Shown one piece after another: positions 1-9,338 of a DNA stretch of 64,000 nt. Origin of the DNA: Oegoconia quadripuncta (Eukaryota; Arthropoda; Insecta; Lepidoptera; Autostichidae); contig OX438760.1 of the NCBI GenBank assembly GCA_949316235.1, forward strand, positions 5,644,501-5,708,500, read 5' to 3'. The translations under genes and the position numbers were made by a program. A model generated the notes under the pieces. It was not told the origin of the DNA. It saw only the letters and a list, made by a program, of their open reading frames with translations, and searched no databases. Every line of letters begins with the position of its first letter. Position 1 is the first letter of the stretch.

Positions 1-95
1 GTAGAAACGGTGTTCTTAATGTTAAGACTCAATTATTCAATATTTTCAAAAGATAAAAAGCAACCGAGGGATTCTAAAATCGGTTTTTCCCGCAG

Positions 96-176
96 GGTGG
101 TCTGGAGACTATATTAAGGAGGATACGGCATGCAGCCAATTATTCAGACAAGAAACGAGCGAGGAGTGAAGCGTGA
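96..176 (+). CDS. possible terminal coding exon of a gene entering from the left
   Basis: A pyrimidine-rich acceptor (cggtttttcccgcag) ends at 95. Reading from 96 gives 26 codons to TGA at 174-176, starting GGLETILRRIRHAANYSDKK and ending RARSEA. A second frame is also open to TGA at 167-169, so the phase is not fixed by this exon alone. A poly(A) signal AATAAA lies at 256-261, about 80 bases after the stop, which fits a short 3' UTR. No family is recognised and the upstream exons would lie outside the window. This could be a chance combination of splice-like sites. Confidence 0.3.
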   Translation, partial: GGLETILRRIRHAANYSDKKRARSEA

Positions 177-255
177 TCTGCAAAGCATCTATATACGTCT
201 AACACGCAGGAAGATCTTTTTTACCAAAATTTTTTTGGTCAATCTATCCATTACT

Positions 256-261
256 AATAAA
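256..261 (+). terminator. possible poly(A) signal AATAAA
   Basis: AATAAA, 80 bases after the stop of the possible terminal exon at 96-176. In AT-rich DNA this hexamer is common, so it is supportive only. Confidence 0.25.
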
Positions 262-685
262 ATTACCACAAATTAAACTTATAATGGGTTTAGGCACGTT
301 ATAAGAATAGAACCAATCAGTCTCTTCCTGTGGGTGTCGTAGAAGGCGACTATGGAACTTTCCACCAAAAACATCTACAGACTTGCACGTTTCAACTGCG
401 ATGGGCTCATCCCCAATCATTTATGTGCATTTCTGTATATTTCGTATGGTCATCCGTCTATATTTATTTAAATTAATTAAATATCCTTGGACATACACAG
501 AAAGCCATCTAATTCCACAGTAAGCAACTATAGGATTGTGTTGTGGATACCAGATGGTTGGTATACTACACAAATATTTTTTTTTTGTAAATAAATAAAT
601 ATTGTTTCAAGGATTAAACTAATAATGTCAAAGATATCCCAAAAAGAAGCGGGTTTTTGGGATATTTCTGATATTATATTTTTTT

Positions 686-1015
686 ATTTTTTTTTATCCA
701 CAACGGGTTAGCACTTGACCTCAATCACACCTGATGTTAAGTGAAGATGAGGCCGAAGGTGGTAGAGTACTGACCCGGAAACCCAAACTTATTTGGGGGA
801 CTAGCTATCTTATATCTGACAACCGGAACACAACAATGCTATTAACATTGCTGTTGGGCGGCAGATTTAGATAACATGTGGTAGCTAGCCAGGCGGACAT
901 TTAATATGCCCTACCACCAACCAAACCGAGTACTAAATATGTACCCCGCTGGGGATCGAACCCGCGACCTCCGAACGTAAGCCCAATATTGTTTACATTG
1001 AGCCACGGAGGCGGT
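686..1015 (-). repeat. SINE family A, near full length
   Basis: A tRNA-derived SINE in minus orientation. Its head has a Pol III A-box-like segment (gtggctcaatg) and a B-box (gggttcgatcccc) near 955-1010. Its 3' end is an A-rich tail, seen as a T-run near 681-695. The body is shared with copies at 17061, 29651, 45246, 50341, 59051 and 60962. About 330 bases looks like full length, judged from the longest copies. Confidence 0.9.
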
Positions 1016-1244
1016 TAAATCTTGTAATTATCTTGTATCTCTATGCCAATATAATGCAATCGGTACACTTATCAACCTTTTATTTGAAATGTATTATGTC
1101 TTTGACCATCCCATTTGGAATAAAGTCGTGATTATGTATGTGCACGTAAACGTATAAACTAATTATTCAAATGCAACTATATTTGTAGATGTTGAATTGA
1201 TTCATGATGTTTATTAATAATTTTACTGTAATACTTACATTGTT

Positions 1245-1440
1245 TTATTATTATTAAATTCTTTATTGCACACAAAAATAAAATACAAAGAACATTTAAC
1301 ATAGATGATGAAGTGTACAAAGGCGGTATTATCGCTGATAGCGATTTCTTCCAGACAACCTCAGTTAAAGACGCTTTTTAATAAGCAAAGTAAAAGGTGA
1401 ATAACTTTAAATATCAGCAGGTACAGGTGTTTTTATAGGC
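1245..1440 (-). repeat. LINE-tail-like repeat, copy 1
   Basis: A segment starting ttctttattgcacac is repeated almost identically at 7558-7770. Related degenerate copies start near 33285 and 35047. The shared core includes ttccagacaacctcagtt. It looks like the 3' end of a non-LTR element, but no reading frame accompanies it. The family is not recognised. Confidence 0.65.
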
Positions 1441-2282
1441 ATCTCTTATCTGTAAAAAATGTTGGGCATATTTTGTGGTAAGCAATTTTCTTACGGGGCA
1501 CGTTCTTTGACTCTCCCTGTATATACTCTGTAGTAGATTTCCTACCTACATAAAGTTAGCATACTGTATGTGTGTATAATGCATACTAAACACTGAAACT
1601 GTTCATGTTTTTAGTAAACACAGTATCAGATTCACTTTACGTTATTTGTGTTTCGTTTTGTCCATGTTGTATCTGCGATCTATATGCACAGTCGGCGTCA
1701 TGTTACATGGATCTTGATAGAACTAGTTTAAACAAAAATTTGATAACTGTAGTTGCATTATGTAAGAAATATATTTTAACATAGAGCTACATTCACATAA
1801 GATAATGTCAGAGGTATCCCAAGAAGAACGATTCTTTTTGGGATATCTGACATTATTGTTTAATGCTTGAAACAACCTCCACGGTTCACCTTTTGAAATT
1901 ACACAAAAAAATACACAATACAGGGGTGAACCAATCGCCGTTGAAACATGCAACCCTAAATGTATATACATTTGGTGTAAAGTTCCCAGTCTCCTCTTAC
2001 AACGCCCACATTGGTCCAATTCTTTTTAAATGCCAAAAACAACACGTCTATGAATATATTTTTATTTTAGAAAAAATCATTGTGATCTTGATAAGAGTAT
2101 CAAACAACTCTCGTGTTCCCATAAGACGCAGAAGATACTCTTCCATAAGACACTGCCATCAAAGTAAAAATAATTATAAATATCTTTGCTCATATACACC
2201 GCGTCATGTAGTTCCACAAAGAATCTAGGCTTGTATTATAGATACCAGATGGTTAACATACTACACACACAAATACTTCTTT

Positions 2283-2720
2283 TCAAAATCAAAAATCAAA
2301 ATCAAAAAAATGCTTTATTCTGTAGGTACACAGGGTACACTTAAAATAGTCAGATTTTACATTTTTTAAGCTACTGCTTGTTCAAAAGCCACTTTTCCCC
2401 TAAGAAGAACAAGCAAGAAACTCGAGAGGTTGCTCTTTTTTTAAAAATAGGTTTTTTGTTACAAAATTATTAATTATTATTTTATATTACAATATTTCAT
2501 TATTAAGTGTGAAATAGCCTGGTTACGCGAACGGGCTGTTCATGTCCATGAATGTTTATCATCTAAATAATCTGATATTTTATAATAAATAAATACATCC
2601 ACGACTCGAGTACACATGTTCGTATTCATCATACAAACATTTGCTCCTAGCGGGATTCGAACGCGCAATCTTTTAATGTAACAGTCAGGGTTTCTAACCA
2701 CTATCCCAAACCATGGTCTG
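2283..2720 (-). repeat. tail-like repeat joined to a SINE C head
   Basis: The left part (aatgctttattctgtaggtac...ttgctctttttttaaaaatagg) is a dispersed repeat with copies near 6590-6740, 18270-18430 and 44550-44690. The right part (2600-2715) carries a tRNA-like head in minus orientation, with a B-box-like gggattcgaacg near 2650. It is a composite of interspersed repeats with no coding content. Confidence 0.6.
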
Positions 2721-3474
2721 CTGATGAACAAGATCACTAAAATGTGACTAATTTACTCGGGATTATTATTACAATCGACAGTGGCTTCTGCTGACCGAAT
2801 AGGATAGATAGATTAGTAGTTTATTTGTTACTCCAGTCACACGCATACATAAAGCTTTAAGATTATTTCTAAACATAAAATAATACAAAATAAAAATAAT
2901 TTTATTGTATAGCCTAGATAGAAGTAACTATAACAGTAAAGCTTAACCTCAAATCGACCTGCCCGCAATTAGACCCCGAATTAGGTTTAGACCTGTATGC
3001 GAAGTGCTAGTTTTGTCTCGTTTTTAACTTTACCATCGCGTTCGCGTTTACGCAAAAAGTATCTATGAAAAAAATCGTTATGCAAACTATCCGCTAGAGG
3101 CGCTGTACATCTCTTCATACAAAACGTCATGTAAACGTGAACGCGATAGTGATCTTAATTCGAAACAAAACTCACATTCCGCCCTCTGTGGTACGGATAG
3201 AATTAATCTACTGGCAAGTCAATTATGTAGACAAGGTATTTTACAGCATGCTTATAACATGAGTTTGGCTATCACTAAATGATGCAAATTTAAAAACGCC
3301 GATTCTCAAGCTAGTAAAAACTAAGGTTATGGGAATCTGCGGGTTACTAAATGAATACAAGATAAAAAGATCTTATAAGGTATGTACTAAGTACAGAACA
3401 ACTAGGATGACGATTGCCAAGAAAAAAAATAAGAATTATCTACGCTATATTAAAACAAAATAATTAAAACTTAC

Positions 3475-3529
3475 CGGCATCTACTTCCATTGATGCTAAT
3501 AGCACAAAAACACATAGTAATGATAACAT
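3475..3529 (-). CDS. possible first coding exon: signal peptide of an unknown secreted protein
   Basis: Reading minus from ATG at 3529 gives MLSLLCVFVLLASMEVDA plus one extra base G, followed directly by a strong donor gtaagt at 3474. The residues form a classic signal peptide: a short start, a hydrophobic core LLCVFVLL, and a small-residue cleavage region ending in A. The codon is split in phase 1. The next exon would have to lie at lower coordinates on the minus strand. I found none with matching phase in 1-3474, so the rest of the gene is probably outside the window or separated by a long intron. The product is not recognised. Confidence 0.45.
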
Positions 3530-4172
3530 TTTGCATGTAATTATAAAAGTTGTAGCTACATTAACTTATTCAACACATATCATTTTTTATTAGTTACAAT
3601 TCGGTGTAGAGTCGGGTCCGCGTATATCACACTTATGCGACTGACCGTTAAACGTAATAGCCAATTGTTGTTTACAGAGTTATCTTCATTGTGCGGGGGA
3701 CGGAGAGGCTCATGTGATAGCATGAGGCTAAAAATATTTTAATGGGCGTAGAAAACTAAAAAATACATTTTCTCGAAAACGGAGGTTTCTAAAATTGTAC
3801 AATTTGTACATAACAGCTGGATATTCAAATACCTATCCAGATATATATAACTTAACCCTGTCGGAATTAATAAATATTAAAAAACCAATCTGGGACATGT
3901 CCTTTGTTTAATCAATCATATGATATTAATTTAACAACAAAGGCTTGGGGTACTTCTGACGCTCTCAAAAATTATAAAATGGTGTTATTTATATATTTTT
4001 TTATTAAGAAATAACGGCCTTAAGCCCTTTGCCCAGCAGTGGGACAGTATGGGCTCCTAATAATAATAATAAAGACTACAATCATACCCCTCTGAATTTG
4101 GGCGTAGAAAATATAGAAATAGACTTAGATAATATACAAAGAAACAAAATTGAGTAATGGAAAATAGTATAT

Positions 4173-4304
4173 TTCAATACAAGTGCGGAAAGCCTGTCAT
4201 TGCAAAGAGTTCCGACAAATGTCACCCGAGCCGAGGCGCAGCCGAAGGTGAGGGTTGACAGTCGGAACGAGTTGCAATGACGGTTCCGCACGTGTACTGA
4301 ACGA
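4173..4304. mobile_element. palindromic MITE with GTGCGGAA arms
   Basis: The left arm (ttcaatacaagtgcggaaag...tcattgcaaagagttccgac) pairs with the right arm (gtcggaacgagttgcaatgac...ttccgcacgtgtactgaac). The arms run about 45 bases each with few mismatches and a GC-richer loop between. This structure is typical of a non-autonomous DNA transposon. No coding capacity is present. Confidence 0.7.
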
Positions 4305-4316
4305 CTATTTTTAATA

Positions 4317-4853
4317 CAGTTGCGAAAAAATTAAGCAATTTAATAAAATAATAAAAACACAATAAACTCAACTAACTAATCATTTATTTCTTACAAAAGT
4401 TATAATTCACATATACATTGAAATTGGTACAGTTTTTTATAGTAACTGGGGAAGTTTTAGGTTGCATATTTACTGTTTGAGACAAACTATTAAAATTGGA
4501 AAATGGCGCCTACCGTAAAAGAATACAAGCAGAGACTATGGCAGTATACGTCATACAGCCAACTTTTTTATATTTATAAATTTAATTTGGCCGATACTAA
4601 TATTAATTTAATGTTTAAATTTCAATTAAAAATACTTTTAAATCTGATATTGAAACAAATTAGTAGCTTTTTCTAGAAATATTTGCATAAATCATAAAAA
4701 CTTCTATGAATTTTTTTAGTAAAAATTTCATGGTTGGTTTTTTCTTTTTAATAGACATTATTTTGACAGTTTGCAAAGAAAAAGCACTAGTTCGGGAAAT
4801 CCCACTTCCCGCACGCTATACGTCCCTGCAATATGCCACTTTTTGAGCAACTG
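4317..4853. mobile_element. non-autonomous DNA element with CAGTTGC ends and TA target duplication
   Basis: Both ends carry inverted CAGTTGC(G/T)(A/C)AAAAA next to TA dinucleotides (4315-4316 and 4854-4855). This is the pattern left by Tc1/mariner-type insertion. The interior is AT-rich without an open frame. The boundary call rests on the matched ends and the family is not otherwise identified. Confidence 0.65.
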
Positions 4854-4885
4854 TATTAAAAAGAAAGTTTTACACGGTCGGCATC

Positions 4886-5423
4886 CATATTAAGTATATA
4901 TATATAAATAATAATAAATAAATAAATAAATATTTCGGACACTTACACCAATCATCTAGTCCCAAACTAAGCAAAGCTTGTGCTATGGATACAAGATAAA
5001 CGGATAAACATACATAAATATTTATACACCGTGTAACGGTTAAGTGTAGTCATATTTTAAGGGCTTGTTCTACCCATCAATACGAACAACTTTTACTATG
5101 GGGGCAACTTCGAAATCGCGAAAAAAAAATTAGCTGTTCCATAGAAAATTTCAATAACCTCCCGATGCAATGTATGAAACAGCTGATTTTTTTTTCGCGA
5201 TTTCGAAGTTGCCCCCATAGTAAAAGTTGTTCGTATTGATGGGTAGAACAAGCCCTTAAAATATGACTACACTTAACCGTTACACCCTGTATAAACATCC
5301 AAGACTCGGGAATAAATGTTCGTATTCATCACACAAACATTTACCCCTCGCGGGATTCGAACCCGCAACCGTTGGTTTCGCTGATAGGGTCACTATCCAC
5401 TACACCAATCGGTCGTCAATATA
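4886..5423 (-). repeat. SINE family B copy split by a MITE
   Basis: The minus-oriented SINE has a (TTTA)n-like tail at 4900-4925 and a tRNA-like head at 5340-5415, with a perfect B-box (gggattcgaaccc) and the gtgtagtggatag A-box on the minus strand. Body sequence is missing between 5027 and 5289, where a palindromic MITE is inserted. Removing that insert and one TA rejoins the body as in other copies (15632, 50895, 63198). Confidence 0.9.
5027..5289. mobile_element. 263-base palindromic MITE inside SINE B
   Basis: Two arms of roughly 115 bases are near-perfect inverted copies. The left begins cac(c)gtgtaacggttaagtg and the right ends cacttaaccgttacaccctg. They flank a loop of about 35 bases around 5142-5174. 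TA at 5025-5026 and 5290-5291 is the target duplication. There is no coding capacity. The nested insertion dates it as younger than the SINE that hosts it. Confidence 0.85.
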
Positions 5424-5867
5424 TCGTCGTACAATATATTTATTTATATATAATTTAATTATATTATTAACTAAGTCTATTAATATGATATTATTATTAT
5501 ATTTATGCATACTTAACTATAATTATTTCTTTAGTTGGTAGTATAAATATAATATAACACAAGAAACTATAGAAAATATAACCACCCTGAAAACATACAG
5601 CATATAACTTTAGCATGTCCTAACCTCGCTCAAACAGATTACACACATAGGCATAACTAAATAGCAAACATTCTTCACCAAACACTTGCAAAAAAACACA
5701 AATTAATACCTGATACAATGACCCCGTACTACAAATATACGCCTGAACCGACTTTAGAAAATGATACACACAAAATGTGTTATGTCCGAGCAATACTTAC
5801 AGACCGCACCATTCATTATAACCGCCCACACATAACCTTTCAAGATAAATGAAATAAAACTACTTAC

Positions 5868-6105
5868 CTTATAGACATTGCAGTACCTAGCAGCCACACA
5901 CAACCTACAAAAAACAATAACTGAAAAAATTCATAAATGCACGGACCTGCAGCATGAAGTCACCAGGTTCTGGAGGCATGATAGAGTATACGTCGTCCCA
6001 GTCGTTCTTTCGACTACCCGGTATCATCCCTAGACATTTACACCACAGCCTTAAACTTCTTGATCTGAAACCATCTACGTACATACCTATGCAAAAAGCC
6101 GCCAT
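5868..6105 (-). CDS. possible two-exon signal-peptide start of an unknown secreted protein
   Basis: Exon 1 runs 6105-6087 (ATG GCG GCT TTT TGC ATA G) and ends at a strong donor gtatgt. Exon 2 runs 5904-5868 after a pyrimidine-rich acceptor (gttattgttttttgtag) and ends at donor gtaagt. Joined, they read MAAFCIGCVWLLGTAMSI with two bases (AG) left over. This has the hydrophobic profile of a signal peptide. The intron would be 182 bases. The start context is aaaATGG, which is good. Reading exon 1 straight on gives an alternative 66-residue frame instead. No onward exon with the right phase was found in the window. The product is not recognised. Confidence 0.4.
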
Positions 6106-7419
6106 TTTAAATACTTGTCGTATTGTCAGAAAATTCCTCCAAATTGACGAAAACTTTTACTTGGTTAATGCCCGTAAATTGTATGATAATACCAGCTCAT
6201 GCTGAGAAAAAGAAACGCAAAAAAACAAATAATTATAATAAGAAATTCTTTCCCACAGATGATTTCCCTTTCCGAAGCGGTAGTAGATTGGTCGTACCTG
6301 ACCGACAGATAAATGTTTAAGCCCTATTATTTCTAATAAATTTAAATTGACATTCAACAAACGATATCATAAATGCGTGAAGTTTGAAGTTATGCTTTAA
6401 TTTATTTTAAACTCGGGTTCACAAATGCATTATAGATAATCATACGATTTGGATTCCGTCGAACACCTTTGTTTTAAGGCAAGTATCGATCGATCTATGT
6501 ATGTAAGTATATGAAATGTATTCACGTATTTGCATAGGATAAAATTATCACTTGAAAACGTCACTATTAATATTACATTTAAATTTACTGCTAGAAAACG
6601 AGCAAGAAACTCTAGGGTTGCTCTTTTAAACGGATTATGGGTTACAATTTGTGATTTGATAATTATTGTATGAATAATCAGACAGATATGTCCATGTTTG
6701 TTTATCATTCAAATAGTCAGTGATTTTATAATAGCCTTTTGCTATGCATCCCTATTTAATACCGCTATGACTGACTGGAAGAAATTCATCTATGGGATTG
6801 TACTGAAACTCTGTATCTATGTAAAATTTATGTATTGCCTTTTTATACAATGAAGCGTTTACAAAAAACAAACAACCCGCACTTTTAGTGATAAGGTCGC
6901 CAAATTGTACGTTCTGCTCTTTCCATTTTCTGTAACTGTATTTTCTTTTCTGTTGTGCAATAAAGTGTATTTGTATTGTGTTGTATTACATTTTATTTGA
7001 ATGCCCTAAAATTAAAAATATTTTTCGTTAGTACTCGTAATGCATGTACAGGCAAAACAGTGTCCATTGTCTGAAAAATTGATGCTCTTTTATTTTTTTA
7101 CTTCAACCATCTATTAGCAGGCTATTAGTCGCAGTATACTTCCTTAGGATCCACCTCGGGCAACAGATTTACCTGTTGTATTGGACTGGGGGAAGGTTGA
7201 CAAACGGTTTTTATTCTCATCGGCCAGCTAGATCTGCTCTGAAGCATGGCAAACGGCTTTTTCCAGAGCCCGTTGTCCGTGAGTATTGGAACTTCGTTTC
7301 ATTTAATCCTATATAGGTTAATTTATAGGAGGATGTAGTAACAACTGATTAGCAAAGCGATAATAATAATAAGCATTGATTGATAATGATATGTAGTTCG
7401 GTTCATCGTTGCTCTGGAA

Positions 7420-7490
7420 ATCTATGGAGGAGACCTATGTTCAGCTGTGGATGTCCTGCGGCTGATATGATGATGATGTTCTGCTGATGG
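7420..7490 (+). repeat. RTE-like LINE 3' end
   Basis: The sequence ggagacctatgttcagctgt...ggatgtcctgcggctgata followed by tgatgatgatg matches the usual 3' end of RTE-type LINEs in Lepidoptera, a short conserved end plus a (GAT)n tail. It is 5'-truncated, with no reading frame. Confidence 0.65.
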
Positions 7491-7557
7491 TAACAAATAG
7501 TTGTTGCTGTTAATCTATCATCATCATCTTATTTAAGAGCCCTGCTCTTGTCGGTGG

Positions 7558-7775
7558 AGTTATTATTATTATTTTAAATTCTTTATTGCACATGAAAAAT
7601 AAAATACAAAGAACATTTAGCATAGATGATGAAGTGTACAAAGGCGGTCATATCGCTGATAGCGATTTCTTCCAGACAACCTCAGTTAAAGAAGCTTTTT
7701 TAATAAGTAGTTGGATAATGCAAAATAAAAGCTGAATAACTTTAAATATCAGTAGGTACATAGAGTTTTTACCAT
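7558..7775 (-). repeat. LINE-tail-like repeat, copy 2
   Basis: A direct copy of the repeat at 1245-1440, with very few differences across about 190 bases. It includes cgctgatagcgatttcttcc and the aactttaaatatcag end. The high identity suggests both insertions are fairly recent. Confidence 0.65.
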
Positions 7776-8225
7776 ATCTTTCTGATTGGTTGGCTCATTC
7801 CTCGCCCGGCACTTTGACGGTTTCTAATTGGTCAACGCAATCGATGACGATACCGATGAAGTTACATAATCTAAGGGCTGAACATATTAACAGAGTATGA
7901 TGTTGACCACTGGCTGGTTCACTTTTTGAAAATATATTTTTATATTTTTTTTATAAGAAGACGGTTGTTTTTTTGATCCTTCAATTTTGGCATTACACCT
8001 TTGCTGGATTAAGTTGTGCATTTTCTTATTATCTCTATAAGAGATCTCTACCATCCGACCTAAACATTGGAGTAGGAAACCGAGTAAATTTGGGGTTAAA
8101 CAAACAAATTGTGTGCAAAAGAAAACATACATACATCCTACATACAACGAATAATACTACAATGAAATAATACTACGAGGAGAAGTGGGAACGCACATAA
8201 TTAGGAGCAACTGGGTTTTTAGGAT

Positions 8226-8500
8226 GTTATACAGGGTGAATTTGAATTCGTATAATTCTCAATCATTGGTGAGGCCACTCTTGCTGACGAACAACTTTCC
8301 CCAAGGGACAATAGTCGAATTCGACAAAACAATTTCGATTACGCGTTCAAAATAAAACTTTCTGAAACCACTTTTAGTATGGAAGTCCTCCAATTTGGCT
8401 GGTGACTCCACTCCTGATTACGAACAACTTTCCACTAGGAACCATAGCCGAATTCAGCCGAAAATTGTTGGACTTCCATGTCTGTGGTGCCATAGTGCAC
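8226..8500 (+). repeat. cagggtgaatttgaattcgt repeat, copy 1
   Basis: It starts tacagggtgaatttgaattc and carries two internal variants of a gaacaactttccccaaggga-like unit. A homologous copy is at 14,846-15,075. The tacagggtg end is also seen at the termini of the MITEs at 5027 and 42226, so this may be a MITE whose far end has decayed. Confidence 0.5.
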
Positions 8501-9338
8501 ATTGCGCTGGAGTCGGTTTATGTTCATAGGAAGTAGATAATTATGAATACCAGTTTTAATTTTTTGTATACTATATAGTTAGGGAATAATCGACAGGTGA
8601 TACTTTCCAAAATTCACAGGAATGTTCTGATAGTTTTGGCAAATAAATAAAAATCAAGTAAACTTTATAAAAAAAATGTATTTACATTCATTTGTGGTAT
8701 AAAAAGTTACAAAAACCTACTTAATTAAATTAATATTCTCAATCACAGTCATCCATCATATCATAAACAACCATAATTACAAAATATAACAATGTAAGAT
8801 GTTAGATAAAGTAATGGGAATCGTGTCAGAAACCTTCGTATATCTCACTTGTATTGTGATTTGTGGTTGTGATTGATTATCCCCAGCATGTCCTATCGAA
8901 TACCTTTATGATTAACGTCAATTCTGACGACACTTTTCTAAACTACCTTACAATTATTATGTACTCTACTTACTAATACCATGACTATAACTTATTTTAA
9001 TATTGTGACATCTTTTTCTATAATATCACCTCAAAATTAATGTTAATTTAGACAGGGTGTCAGTACATTAGAAGCAATACCATTATCTTGTGCTTCAGAA
9101 TTGTAAGAAGGTCTCGCTGGGTTTCCTCCTCCCGTGCTAAGACTAGTTTTAACGTCATTTATATAAAAATACAACATTGTTTAGTTACTACATGCATGAC
9201 ACACTGTGATAGTGCTACATCGATACTGGCTATCATATTTCCAACACGTATTTGTTAATTTTTCCGGACCCACAGCACATAATTCATTTGATTTCTATAG
9301 CAGTCAAGTAAAGCTAGTTCAAATACCAAATTTGCTTA

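Larger units (their letters stand above)
177..3474. other. repeat-rich stretch without a supported gene
   Basis: From left to right this holds a fragment related to the gtttcggcacg-type repeat (about 280-460), a SINE C fragment (480-600), a full SINE A copy (686-1015, minus), a LINE-tail-like repeat (1245-1440) that recurs at 7558-7770, a gtttcggcacg-type repeat copy in minus orientation (1798-2050), a tail-like repeat ending in a tRNA-like SINE C head (2283-2715), and a region near 3000-3200 with two imperfect copies of a cgcgttcacgtttac motif. No exon with consistent phase was found. Confidence 0.6.
6106..9338. other. repeat-rich intergenic stretch
   Basis: It contains a repeat (about 6130-6360) whose core tttccgaagcggtagt recurs at 35,510-35,625, a tail-like repeat (6590-6740), an RTE-like 3' end (about 7420-7485: gacctatgttcagctgtgga then (GAT)n), and the second copy of the 1245 repeat (7558-7770). 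It also contains a cagggtgaatttgaattcgt repeat (8230-8500) that recurs at 14,846-15,075. The right part, about 8.65-9.34 kb, is non-repetitive and may include the 3' UTR of the gene ending at 9339. No coding exon is seen. Confidence 0.6.

Noticed and set aside
5905..6105. 66-codon continuous frame on minus starting MAAFCIGMYVDG
   Set aside because: It can be explained as read-through of a 182-base intron. Splicing gives a convincing signal peptide, while the unspliced frame ends soon after and has no onward donor of good quality. Kept only as the alternative reading.
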